Positions 14,800-22,904 of a DNA stretch of 28,322 nt are shown here, in pieces. This DNA is from Planctomycetales bacterium. GTDB taxonomy: Bacteria; Planctomycetota; Phycisphaerae; SM23-33. The position numbers were made by a program, and so were the translations under genes. How positions within the stretch are numbered: position 1 is the stretch's first letter; each line of letters begins with the position of its first letter. The notes under the pieces are model-generated. The model did no database searches. It saw only the letters and a list, made by a program, of their open reading frames with translations, and was not told where the DNA came from. The stretch is from assembly GCA_030592655.1 (NCBI GenBank), contig JAUVIQ010000008.1, positions 1-28,322 of the forward strand, given 5' to 3'.

Positions 14800-16191
14800 A
14801 TGAAACTGATTATCCTGGCGTCTGTGGTTTTGGCGACTTCGTTTTTGGGATTGGGCGAGTCCCCCATGCCCACGTCCACACCGGCTACCACGACAGCGCC
14901 TGCTCAGCGACAATGGGGGCGAAGCAAGGCGGGTCTGTCGGTCTCGGCTTCGAGCGCCGGCGAGTGGAACCTTACTGGAACGATGAAACTGGACCTCGCC
15001 GTCAGAAATACCGGCATCGTACCGGGCTCGCTCGGCGGGAAGGAGCAACTGTTCGCCTACCTGCTCATTGCACAAAAATCGAACGTTTATTACACCGAGA
15101 AAGTCCTTCCCGCCGGCGGTATCGCAAAATGGACGGGCAAAATTGACCCCGCTAAAATGCTGCAAATGCCGGCTTTCGACATCGCCGGTCTGAAGGTTTT
15201 TTCCTACATGCGAGGGCTGAAGATCAAGGACGGTTATCCCGCCCAGATTGTCGCCGGCGAGGTCCGGGCGAGGCTCCCGGCAGGTAAGGTCGCCGATGTG
15301 CTCCGTCCCGGTCCGGTGAGGCTCAAGTGCGTGATGTACCTGGATCGCGGACCCGAGGGAACGTTGCAGCTGGAGGGAAGGATGATCCGTATTACACTGG
15401 GCGTGGGCGATTTTTCCCGCCTGCCGGAGCAGAGACGAAAGAGGCTCCTCGCCGACCTGTCGGCGCGAATGAAAAAGGACGCCTTCAGCGCCAAATCCGC
15501 CTGTGCCGACGCGGTTCGCATGGGCAGCCCGGCTGTGCCTGTGCTCGCCAAGGTGGTTCACGACGCACGGGCGAAAGACTTTGCCCGCATGTGGGCATTG
15601 ACCGCGCTGGCGGGGATTGGGGGAAAGGAGGCTTCCGGGGTGCTTATCGAATCCCTGACCGATTCGGCTTCCGGCGTTCGACATGTGGCTGCGTATCACG
15701 GCCTGCGCGCCAAAAACGCCAAGTTCGACAAGGCGCTGAACAAGCGGGCCATCGGCGGAAAAGACCCGATGCTGACAGCATGGGCGATTATGGGATATTT
15801 GAAGTTTCGCAAGTCTGTTCCGCCTGCGCTTCTGGCGGCGGGGGTCAACAGCCCGCAGTGGAAGGCGCGGGCAGCCGTTGTTGAGACTATTTCCCACGGC
15901 AAGCCCGACCGTTCGCACCTTCGGATACTGCGAAAACTTCTCGGCGACGATAAGGCGATGATACGCCAACGTGCCGCCCGTGCCATCGGATACATCGGCG
16001 ATAAATCTCCCGAAACTATCGACGCTCTCATAGAGGCATTGCCCCTCAAAGGCGACAACGCCGCTGAAGCCGTCGCTGCGACGCTGTGTTCGCTGACAAA
16101 AAAGAAATGGGCATATCGCGCCGATGCAACGCCCAAAGAAAAATCCGAAATCATCCGAAAATGGCAGCAATGGTGGAAGGAGAATAAATAA
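14800..16191 (+). CDS. Secreted HEAT-repeat protein
   Basis: This 463-aa protein has an N-terminal signal peptide (MKLIILASVVLATSFLGLG), then a Pro/Thr/Ala-rich linker (PMPTSTPATTTAPA), a beta-rich domain (residues about 50-200) and a C-terminal half of alpha-helical HEAT/PBS-lyase-like repeats. The repeats show pairs such as AVPVLAKVVHDARAKD / ARMWALTALAGIGG and RQRAARAIGYIGDKS / TIDALIEALPLKGD. The end, KSEIIRKWQQWWKENK, matches a tail often seen in planctomycete HEAT proteins. It is probably a periplasmic protein-protein interaction scaffold. ATG 14800 is preferred, 14794 is possible; the longer in-frame extension to 14680 would bury the signal peptide and overlap yggS. Confidence 0.8.
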   Translation: MKLIILASVVLATSFLGLGESPMPTSTPATTTAPAQRQWGRSKAGLSVSASSAGEWNLTGTMKLDLAVRNTGIVPGSLGGKEQLFAYLLIAQKSNVYYTEKVLPAGGIAKWTGKIDPAKMLQMPAFDIAGLKVFSYMRGLKIKDGYPAQIVAGEVRARLPAGKVADVLRPGPVRLKCVMYLDRGPEGTLQLEGRMIRITLGVGDFSRLPEQRRKRLLADLSARMKKDAFSAKSACADAVRMGSPAVPVLAKVVHDARAKDFARMWALTALAGIGGKEASGVLIESLTDSASGVRHVAAYHGLRAKNAKFDKALNKRAIGGKDPMLTAWAIMGYLKFRKSVPPALLAAGVNSPQWKARAAVVETISHGKPDRSHLRILRKLLGDDKAMIRQRAARAIGYIGDKSPETIDALIEALPLKGDNAAEAVAATLCSLTKKKWAYRADATPKEKSEIIRKWQQWWKENK

Positions 16192-16408
16192 TTTCCAATT
16201 TCCGATTTTCAATTTCCAATTGACAAAGAAAAAAAGGATAGCGGGATTTCAGGGATTACGGGATTATGGGGATTCTTTTTCTTCGGTTTCTTTCAGTAAA
16301 TTTAAAATCCCTGTAATCCGGTAATCCCCGTAATCCTGCTATTCCTCTTCTTCCTTTTCTTCTTCCTCTTTGTCAATTGAAAATCGGAAATTGAAAATTG
16401 GCAATTGT
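16192..16408. repeat. Large nested palindrome between convergent genes
   Basis: An outer AT-rich pair (16195-16227 and 16369-16401, words AATTTCC, GATTTTC, CAATTGACAAAG and their complements) encloses an inner pair of GGGATTACG-type arms (16239-16275 and 16307-16342). It is the most complete copy of the element also seen at 2245-2426 and, in part, at 1-56. It lies between the converging HEAT gene (+) and RACE gene (-) and may serve as a two-way terminator. Confidence 0.85.
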
Positions 16409-18268
16409 TCAGGGTAAGAGCATCGCCATTATGTAGGCGTTCTGAAAATCTTCGTCGAGGTTCAATTCGATTGTTGTCGGGGCGGCGGCAATGTGCGGCA
16501 GTTTAGCCCTGACTTCCTCATCCAGCGTCGCGACGAACGCCCCGCCCAGCGAGCCGTTACCAATGAAGGTGTACTTGTCGCGGGCGATGTCGGGCAGCAG
16601 GCCCATCGCTACGCAGTTGTCCAGGTCGATGTGTTTTGCGAACCCGCCGGCGAGGTAAAACCGCCCTATCTCGTCGAAGTCCGCGCCGAAATGCTTCATG
16701 GCAATCTGAAGGGCGGCGAAGATGACGCCCTTCGCCTGAAGCAGCGTCGCAATGTCGCGCTCGGTAACGAGAATCGGCTTCAGACCGTCATCGGTCTTCT
16801 CTGCCGGGACTATCTCGTAGGCAGTGGTCCTGTCGTCGGTCTGGACGACCTGTCGGCACTTGCCTTTCGCTTCATCCGTGAAACGCCCGGTCTGCGAAAC
16901 CACGCCTGCACGGTAGGCCTGTGCGAGAAAGTCGATCAGACCGCTTCCGCAAAAGCCGGTAGGTTTTGCGCCGCCTACGACGCTATATGTCGGTTCGGAT
17001 TCGAGTCCCACCAGTGCGAACGTGTCAATCGCTCCGATCGCAGCCCTCATTCCGCAGGTAAGTCCGCTGCCCTCGAAGGCGGGACCTGCCGGAGCGGCGC
17101 AGGCGATTGCGCGGTCGCGGTTTCCGACGACTATCTCGGCATTGGTTCCGATGTCGATTATCACCGTCAGTTCGTCCGCCTCCGTCAGGCCGCAGACGTA
17201 CACATCGGCTGTAATGTCCCCTCCGATGTAACCGGCTGACGACGGGAAAATATCGACCAGTCCGTCGCCGTTCATCGCCAGGCCCAGCGAGCCTGCGCGG
17301 TAAGGGCCTGGGGAATTGGTTACCGGTGCGAACGGTACGCCACCCAGGCTCGCCGGAGAAATTCCGCAGAACAGGTGCGTCATTATCGTATTCCCCGCGA
17401 CGGTCATGTGTGCGATATCGACCTGTTCAAACCCGCCCCGACGGGCTATCAGACCGAGCAGGCGATTGACGGTGGATTCGACGAGAAGGCTTCGCAGTTC
17501 TTCGAGTTTCTGCGGATCGGAGGCGTAACTGATCCGGCTGGCGACGTCGTCGCAGCGGATTATCTGCTGATTGTACCCGCTGGCGGCATCGACAATCTTC
17601 CCCGACAATAAATCCACCAGCGCGACTACAACGGTTGTGGTTCCGACATCGACAGCGGCTGCGTAGAGTTTCGAGGTCGTATCGCCCGGCTCGATGCGAA
17701 TCAAATACCATCGACCACTTTCGCAGGCGATAGTAGCGGTCAGTTCATACCCATCCGTCGAAACCCGCTCGGCGTCGCGGGCGAGTCGAACCGAGGAGTT
17801 TATCGCACCTTTGTAGCCACGGGTGTGCAGTTCGTCGATTATCCGTTCGAGGTCGCCTCGCGCGTCCTGGAGCGTAGGTTTCGGCAGGCGGAGGTATTCC
17901 TTTCGGACGGGCGGGCGAAGCGCCACCTCCGGAGCGTGGGAGAAGTCCATAACGACCTTCTCACCGGCAGAGACCAGACTATGGCGCGGGACGCGGATTT
18001 GGAATTCGCCGCCCAGCAGCCTCGTCCGGCAGGCGAGGACCCGTTTGGCTTTACCTGTATCGACTGCAATCTCATTGCCGTCGAGGTCGCTGAATCGGCC
18101 TGTGAGTATATCGACCGCGCACCCGCCGCACGCGCCCGCCCCGCCGCAGGCGACGTTCAGGATCACGCCGGCTTCAGCCACCACGTCCGTCAACAGACAT
18201 GGCGCGTCGGCCTGACATTCGACGCGACGCTCCGGCAGTTCGATAACGCCTTGTGCTTTCACAGTCAT
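16409..18268 (-). CDS. RACE-type corrinoid protein reductive activator (2Fe-2S / ASKHA ATPase)
   Basis: This 619-aa protein has a plant-type 2Fe-2S ferredoxin domain at the N-terminus (Cys41-x5-Cys47-x2-Cys50-x29-Cys80) and a long DUF4445/ASKHA actin-like ATPase region (AAAVDVGTTTVVVALVDL, then VIIDIGTNAEIVVGN and FYLAGGFAKHIDLDNCVAMGLL). Such proteins, for example RamA-like or RACE activators, use ATP to drive low-potential reduction of inactive cob(II)alamin back to cob(I)alamin on corrinoid methyltransferase proteins. The upstream gene is a methyltetrahydrofolate:corrinoid-type methyltransferase on the same strand, which supports this role. ATG 18268 is chosen (18286 is a possible longer start). 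Which corrinoid protein it serves is not in the window. Confidence 0.9.
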   Translation of the reverse strand: MTVKAQGVIELPERRVECQADAPCLLTDVVAEAGVILNVACGGAGACGGCAVDILTGRFSDLDGNEIAVDTGKAKRVLACRTRLLGGEFQIRVPRHSLVSAGEKVVMDFSHAPEVALRPPVRKEYLRLPKPTLQDARGDLERIIDELHTRGYKGAINSSVRLARDAERVSTDGYELTATIACESGRWYLIRIEPGDTTSKLYAAAVDVGTTTVVVALVDLLSGKIVDAASGYNQQIIRCDDVASRISYASDPQKLEELRSLLVESTVNRLLGLIARRGGFEQVDIAHMTVAGNTIMTHLFCGISPASLGGVPFAPVTNSPGPYRAGSLGLAMNGDGLVDIFPSSAGYIGGDITADVYVCGLTEADELTVIIDIGTNAEIVVGNRDRAIACAAPAGPAFEGSGLTCGMRAAIGAIDTFALVGLESEPTYSVVGGAKPTGFCGSGLIDFLAQAYRAGVVSQTGRFTDEAKGKCRQVVQTDDRTTAYEIVPAEKTDDGLKPILVTERDIATLLQAKGVIFAALQIAMKHFGADFDEIGRFYLAGGFAKHIDLDNCVAMGLLPDIARDKYTFIGNGSLGGAFVATLDEEVRAKLPHIAAAPTTIELNLDEDFQNAYIMAMLLP

Positions 18269-18287
18269 AGTCCACAAATCCAACACT

Positions 18288-18455
18288 GGGTGGCACGGTC
18301 AAACGCAGCGACACGTAGTGTCCCTACGGGAAGCGGAGCTTGTGGGTGCTCTCCGCCACCTTCAAGCGCAGCGAAGCGGAGCTTATGGGTGCTCTCCGCC
18401 ATTGTCCATCCAGCACCCACTTTCCTACGCTTTGCTTCGGTTGAAGGTGCCACCC
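18288..18455. repeat. REP-like element inside the methyltransferase-RACE gap
   Basis: It begins GGGTGGCACGGTCAA and ends GTGCCACCC, so it carries the same terminal inverted repeats as the 122-bp elements beside the RAYT gene. Internally it has two copies of an AAGCGGAGCTT-GTGGGTGCTCTCCGCC unit. It occupies almost the entire gap between the two corrinoid genes. Its hairpins could lower the amount of RACE mRNA. Confidence 0.8.
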
Positions 18456-18465
18456 AATATTATAA

Positions 18466-19263
18466 TTATTTCAATTTTCCTTCACGATGTGCGGTAACGT
18501 AGTTTGCGCACCACTCGTCGGCGGCGCTGAGGACCTCGCCTGCCAGCATCAGCGAAACCATATTCGACGTGCACGGGTCCACGATGGCCGAATCCATTCC
18601 GAAATAGATAGCAGTCGCCATCATCGCCAGGTTGATGAACTTTCGTCCCGGCAGGCCGAAACTCGTATTGCTCAACCCGCCGCCGATGTGGGCTTCGGGA
18701 TGATTCTCGTGAATTATCCTGATGGCCTCGCAGGTATTCCGGGCCGATTGCGGATCGGTCGAGACCGGAACGAAGCACGGGTCGATGATAATCTCGTCGG
18801 TCTTTTTACCGATGCCGGTGATCTGCTCGATAAGTTTCCCCGCTCGTTCGACGCGGTCGTCGATGCCCGTGGGCATTCCGGCGTCGGACATACACAGCGC
18901 GATTACCATGCACTCGTTATCGGCCAGTACGGGCAGAAAGACTTCAAGCCGCTCGGTCTCCAGGGAGACGGAATTGACGATGGGTTTCTTTTCCGCCGTC
19001 GCCAAGCCGGCTTTGATCGCGTCGATGTTGGCTGAATCCAGACACAGAGGCACATCGGTATTGGACTGAACGAGTTTCACCAGCCATTCCATATTGGCGA
19101 TTTCCGCCTGGGCCTTCGGATCGCCTCCGTTCAAGTCGATGTAATTCGCCCCGGCTTCGACCTGCTCGACGGCCGTCGCGATAATGTGCTGCTCATCCCT
19201 TTCCGAAATAGCAGCGGCGATGGACTTCCGTGTCGCGTTAATCTTCTCACCAATGATGATCAC
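18466..19263 (-). CDS. Methyltetrahydrofolate:corrinoid methyltransferase family (pterin-binding domain)
   Basis: This 265-aa single-domain TIM barrel is of the pterin-binding family found in MetH, AcsE and MtgA-type enzymes. Typical blocks are IIGEKINATRKS at the N-terminus, ANYIDLNGGDP, PLCLDSANIDAIKAGL, KPIVNSVSLE, MPTGIDDRVERAG, IIIDPCFVPVSTD and HIGGGLSNTSFGLPGRK. It moves a methyl group between methyl-THF and a cob(I)alamin protein. The start is GTG 19263 with an excellent AAAGGAGA site; the longer in-frame ATG 19326 lacks one. The RACE activator follows after a REP element. It could belong to methionine synthesis, a methyl branch of one-carbon metabolism, or demethylation. Confidence 0.9.
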   Translation of the reverse strand: MIIIGEKINATRKSIAAAISERDEQHIIATAVEQVEAGANYIDLNGGDPKAQAEIANMEWLVKLVQSNTDVPLCLDSANIDAIKAGLATAEKKPIVNSVSLETERLEVFLPVLADNECMVIALCMSDAGMPTGIDDRVERAGKLIEQITGIGKKTDEIIIDPCFVPVSTDPQSARNTCEAIRIIHENHPEAHIGGGLSNTSFGLPGRKFINLAMMATAIYFGMDSAIVDPCTSNMVSLMLAGEVLSAADEWCANYVTAHREGKLK

Positions 19264-19302
19264 AAGTGTCTCCTTTAAAATTCCAGGCCCAAACACACAG
19301 AA

Positions 19303-19337
19303 CGAATACTCATAACCTACCGGCAAGGTATTTACAA
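19303..19337 (-). promoter_or_regulatory. Possible promoter of the methyltransferase gene
   Basis: On the minus strand a TTGTAA hexamer and a TATGAG hexamer with a 17-nt spacer lie about 45 nt before GTG 19263. The match is moderate. Confidence 0.35.
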
Positions 19338-19348
19338 GTCCTCACCCG

Positions 19349-19371
19349 GTAAAAACCGGGACGGTTTTTAC
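19349..19371 (-). terminator. Terminator-like hairpin at the end of the VWA gene
   Basis: GTAAAAACCG and CGGTTTTTAC (19349-19358 and 19362-19371) form a perfect 10-bp stem with a 3-nt loop that overlaps the VWA stop codon. There is no separate U tract, but the 3' arm is T-rich. Confidence 0.55.
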
Positions 19372-21854
19372 TGCAATTGCCAATTTCGGCGGAGTATCCA
19401 TTCTGTCGTCAACAGCGCCACGAAGGCCAGGAACAGCAGTGTGAAGTTGTATAGGCTGTATTGTTTTTCCGGTGGCGCCGGCGGCATTGACGCTGCCCTC
19501 TTACGGATGAGTTCGTCCACGATATCCGGCAGAGCGGTCAGTTCAACGTATCGCCCGTCGCGTATTTTGGCGATAGATCGGAGCGTTACGTCGTTCCGGG
19601 CCAGGCGGTCCGTTTCCTTCGAGTGGGTCGCTACAATAAGCGGCAGTTGGTCCGTCCCGATTATCTCGCCGTTTTTGTCTTTAGCGGTGATTGTAACGAT
19701 ATATTTCCCGCCGGCAGCGGGCTTGACCGATGCGCCGTACATTCCCGCTCCCGCCGATGGGCTGAGCGTTACCTGCGAGGCGTCTTTTTGCTTGGGTTCC
19801 TCCCGGATGGTGGCGGTTACCGAGGCGCTGCTTGCTGGTTTGGCGTCGGAGTCTTTTACCTGCGCGGTAATTTTCAGTTCTTCGTCCTGCCTGATGTAGG
19901 CTGTGCTGAGTCTCGCCAGGACGGACGCCGTTCCGGCCCGGGTGGTTTTATCGACGCCGGCGAGGTAGCGGATGAACTGTCCCCAGAATCGGTGATATGG
20001 GCTGTCCGCTCCGGCCGGTCGCAGCCGAAGGTCCCACTTCCAGGTGGTGTCGGCGGTGAAGGCAGCCGACCGCCCCGCGCCGAACTGCCGGACGGCAAGG
20101 ACGATGAGTGGCCCGTTGGCGTTCCGGCGGGTCGGGTGGATGGCGAGGACGTTGGCAAGCGGTTTGGCGCGAGGGACGGTAACGCATCCCAGCAGTTTCG
20201 GTATGGGTTTTGTCGCCTGTTTGGATGGGCTGTGAAAAAACTCGCCGAGGTCGGCGAATATCGGCGACGCCGCTCCGATAGCGGTCAGTTGCGGGACGAA
20301 CCTGGTGCTTTCCTGAGGCTGGCTTCGACTTCCGCAGAACACCGGAAGCGCCGTCTCGATTGGCGTTCCGGCGTACCCGCCAGGCCCGAAACTGTTCCGC
20401 CCGCCGAGCATCAGCAGCGCCTTGCCGTCATTGACGAATTTACGAATTCGCTCCATCTGGTCGCGGTTCAGGAATGTCCGGTCCAGATCGCCCAGGATAA
20501 TCACATCGAACATTGCGAAATCCTCGTCCGTCCTCGGCAGTCCGGCGAGGGTCTTACCGTCGATTTTTCCCTGGACGAGGAAATGGTTTCTCCGATCTCG
20601 CACCATTGAGATTGTCTGGATGTTCGGGTCGCCGGCCAGTGCGCGGTGGAGTTTGTACTCCGGACGCATCGTACCCTCGACGTAAAGAACGCGGATTCGC
20701 GGCGTCGTTATCAGCACGTGCAGTTCGGCGGCATTGTCGTCGGTGGTGGTTTCGGCGTCGTTGGGTTCGACAGCGATCTTAAGTTTGCGGATGTCGGCGC
20801 TTTTTTTACCGGCAGGAGGTTCGCCCGGCGTCCACTTCAACTGCACCGTTATCGTCTCGGCATTGCTCTCGGTCAGGACCTGCTTGTCAGCCACCTCCCT
20901 ACCGTCCTCGGTGAGGACGATTCTCGACGGTATATTCGCCCATCCGGTCAGTCGCAGCTCGGCGGTGATGGTGGTAACATTATTTTTTATCGCTTCGATC
21001 GGCGCGTTCGCCGACAGCAGGCGGACGTTTCGCCGACCGGCTGCCTTTTCGTCGCGTGAACCAACGCCGAGCGTATAAACAGGCACGGGCGATTCGGAGG
21101 CGGCTGTGAGAATGTTCCCCGGCGCATTGTGCAGACCGTCGGAGATGAGGATTATCCCAGCCAGTTCCTCTGCTGATGAATTAGCACAGCCCCGACGGAG
21201 GGCGGCGCTGATGTCGGTAACGTCGGTTCCTTCTCCCGAAGGCGACAGGCCCGCCAATTCCTCAATGTTTTCGACCTCCCGGCAATCGGCGGCGAAGTGG
21301 AGCCACGCCACGCGGAAGTGCTCACCGAGCCGTTGTTCCTGCGAGGCGAGGGCTTCGATAGCCTGTCGATAACGGTAGGCCTGATTGGCCTGATCGGTGG
21401 CGGCCATACTGGCTGAACGGTCAACGAGAATCGGAAGCAGCAATTCGGATTCGCCGGCTGTCGGCTGGACGCTTATCGCCGGTTTGAACAGTACCAGAAG
21501 CAGCGCCATTATCGCGCCGAAGCGCAGCAGTAGAAGGACAGCCATCCTGCGTCGTCCGAGGTAAGAATAAACGGCTGAGTAGAACACGCCGACAGCCAGG
21601 ATGATCAGCGCGCCCAGCAGCGCCAGCCAGAGTATTCTCCCAGCCGGTGTGTCCAGCGACACGCCGACCGCCGCTGCGGTTACGAACGCGCCCGCCGCTG
21701 CACCGGAGAAGATTACCGCGATACCGCTGCGCCGACGATGCCGCATCCAATGTCGGACGCCATAGCCGAGAACGGCTGCGGCAATGGCCAGCCCCAGCAC
21801 CATCAGCAAGGCGACATTCTCCACGCCACGAAATTGAATAGAAAAACCCGTCAT
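19368..21854 (-). CDS. Large membrane protein with VWA and GATase-like domains
   Basis: This 828-aa protein has about four N-terminal membrane segments (residues about 12-30, 45-65, 73-95, 104-124). A VWA domain follows with the metal-ion site D145-x-S147-x-S149 (DRSASM). Later comes a GATase1-like region, RIRVLYVEGTMRPEYKLHRAL and FDVIILGDLDRTFL, then GKALLMLGGRNSFGPGGY. The last segment is an Ig-like beta region and a C-terminal transmembrane helix (LYNFTLLFLAFVALLTTEWIL). This layout resembles BatA/BatB-linked proteins of Bacteroidetes and planctomycetes, which often sit with MoxR ATPases; no moxR is in this window. The role is probably in the cell envelope. ATG 21854 is used although no clear ribosome site is seen. 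Confidence 0.85.
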   Translation of the reverse strand: MTGFSIQFRGVENVALLMVLGLAIAAAVLGYGVRHWMRHRRRSGIAVIFSGAAAGAFVTAAAVGVSLDTPAGRILWLALLGALIILAVGVFYSAVYSYLGRRRMAVLLLLRFGAIMALLLVLFKPAISVQPTAGESELLLPILVDRSASMAATDQANQAYRYRQAIEALASQEQRLGEHFRVAWLHFAADCREVENIEELAGLSPSGEGTDVTDISAALRRGCANSSAEELAGIILISDGLHNAPGNILTAASESPVPVYTLGVGSRDEKAAGRRNVRLLSANAPIEAIKNNVTTITAELRLTGWANIPSRIVLTEDGREVADKQVLTESNAETITVQLKWTPGEPPAGKKSADIRKLKIAVEPNDAETTTDDNAAELHVLITTPRIRVLYVEGTMRPEYKLHRALAGDPNIQTISMVRDRRNHFLVQGKIDGKTLAGLPRTDEDFAMFDVIILGDLDRTFLNRDQMERIRKFVNDGKALLMLGGRNSFGPGGYAGTPIETALPVFCGSRSQPQESTRFVPQLTAIGAASPIFADLGEFFHSPSKQATKPIPKLLGCVTVPRAKPLANVLAIHPTRRNANGPLIVLAVRQFGAGRSAAFTADTTWKWDLRLRPAGADSPYHRFWGQFIRYLAGVDKTTRAGTASVLARLSTAYIRQDEELKITAQVKDSDAKPASSASVTATIREEPKQKDASQVTLSPSAGAGMYGASVKPAAGGKYIVTITAKDKNGEIIGTDQLPLIVATHSKETDRLARNDVTLRSIAKIRDGRYVELTALPDIVDELIRKRAASMPPAPPEKQYSLYNFTLLFLAFVALLTTEWILRRNWQLQ

Positions 21855-21910
21855 CTACTAACTAAACGTAAATCCCCCGGATATGTTTCGCAAGAGAGTT
21901 AAACAGCGAT

Positions 21911-22032
21911 GGGTGGCACGGTCAAGCGCAGCGAAGCGGAGCTTGGCCGTGAGATATGTCCTGGTCGTGAAGCTTTCAATTGTGCGTACCACGGCCAATC
22001 TTCCGCTTCGCTCCAGATTGACCGTGCCACCC
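21911..22032. repeat. 122-bp REP-type palindromic element, left of the RAYT gene
   Basis: It starts GGGTGGCACGGTCAA (21911-21925) and ends TTGACCGTGCCACCC (22018-22032), a 15-bp perfect inverted repeat. The interior has GAAGCGGAGCTTGG on one side and GCTTCGCTCCAGATTG on the other. Its sequence matches 22739-22860 with about 7 differences in 122 positions. The gap from 21855 to 21910 holds nothing else I can support. Confidence 0.9.
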
Positions 22033-22061
22033 CATCATTGGAAATATTTGTGTAGTAATCC

Positions 22062-22100
22062 GGGTGGCACGGTCAATCGCAGCGAAGCTTGGCCGTGAGG
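22062..22100. repeat. Partial REP element
   Basis: A third start of the same element, GGGTGGCACGGTCAA, is followed by CGCAGCGAAGCTTGGCCGTGAGG and then diverges. It lies between the 122-bp element and the RAYT promoter. Confidence 0.75.
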
Positions 22101-22125
22101 TAGGCGCAAAAACCAACAAAGGCAA

Positions 22126-22154
22126 TTGAATTTGCTGTCCCGGGGATTTAGTAT
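22126..22154 (+). promoter_or_regulatory. Promoter of the RAYT gene, almost leaderless
   Basis: TTGAAT (22126-22131), a 17-nt spacer and TAGTAT (22149-22154) lie only 8 nt before ATG 22163. The transcript would have almost no leader and no ribosome site is visible. Confidence 0.45.
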
Positions 22155-22162
22155 TCTAAATT

Positions 22163-22729
22163 ATGAGGCTGGGTTCCGTCATTCGAAAAACCTGTCGTCG
22201 ATGGAACATACCATGGGATGCGCACGAGCTAACATTTTCCTGTTTCCGACAACAAGCATTTCTCTCAAAAAACAGGACTTGTCATTATCTGACCCACGCA
22301 ATTCAGATTGCCAAGGAAAAACACGCCTTTGACTTTTGGGGCTATGTATTCATGCCGGAACACGTGCATCTGCTGATCTGGCCAAGAAACGAGCAGTACT
22401 CCCTTTCGGACATTCTGCAATCAATCAAGCAATCCGTGTCACGCCGGGCGGTGGCCTATTTACGAAAGCACAACCCCGCCGGCCTGAAGTGGCTGGCCAC
22501 CGGACAGAAGAAACGCCCCTATCACTTTTGGCAGGAAGGTGGGGGTTACGACAGGAATGTCAAAAACCGCGAGTCCGCAAGGAAGATGATCGAGTACATT
22601 CACAATAATCCCGTCAGGCGTGGCTTGGTAACATTACCGGAGGATTGGCTATGGTCCAGTTATCGGGATTGGGAAGACCTCGGAACCGGACCGTTGCCAA
22701 TTGATAAAGAATCTTTTTTGATGACGTGA
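22163..22729 (+). CDS. REP-associated tyrosine transposase (RAYT, Y1/HUH family)
   Basis: This 188-aa protein has the Y1/HUH single-strand endonuclease core: MPEHVHLLIWP with H67 and H69 as metal ligands and the likely catalytic Tyr145 in EYIHNNPVRRGL. The N-terminal segment RRWNIPWDAHELTFSCFR and the C-terminal PEDWLWSSYRDW are typical of RAYT proteins. These enzymes act on REP hairpins and are thought to spread them. The gene is flanked by REP-type 122-bp elements on both sides, fitting that role exactly. Length is normal for the family, and all key residues are present, so it may still be active. Confidence 0.95.
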   Translation: MRLGSVIRKTCRRWNIPWDAHELTFSCFRQQAFLSKNRTCHYLTHAIQIAKEKHAFDFWGYVFMPEHVHLLIWPRNEQYSLSDILQSIKQSVSRRAVAYLRKHNPAGLKWLATGQKKRPYHFWQEGGGYDRNVKNRESARKMIEYIHNNPVRRGLVTLPEDWLWSSYRDWEDLGTGPLPIDKESFLMT

Positions 22730-22738
22730 TACACAGTT

Positions 22739-22860
22739 GGGTGGCACGGTCAAGCGTAGCGAAGCGAAGCTTGGCCGTGATATATGCCCCGGTCGTGAAG
22801 CTTTCAATTGTGCGTACCACGGCCAATCTTCCGCTTTGCTCCAGATTGACCGCGCCACCC
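22739..22860. repeat. 122-bp REP-type palindromic element, right of the RAYT gene
   Basis: It has the same length and orientation as the element at 21911-22032, with about 94% identity. Its ends are GGGTGGCACGGTCAA and TTGACCGCGCCACCC (one change from the left copy). A short tandem duplicate (GCCACCCCGTTAAA) follows at 22853-22886, 19 nt before the end of the aldolase gene. Confidence 0.9.
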
Positions 22861-22904
22861 CGTTAAATAACGTGCCACCCCGTTAAAATAGCTTGTTACG
22901 GTCG

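Noticed and set aside
14737..16212. 491-codon open frame on the minus strand
   Set aside because: It is fully antisense to the HEAT-repeat gene, whose signal peptide and repeats are clear. The composition is rich in Arg, His and Pro, typical of a shadow frame.
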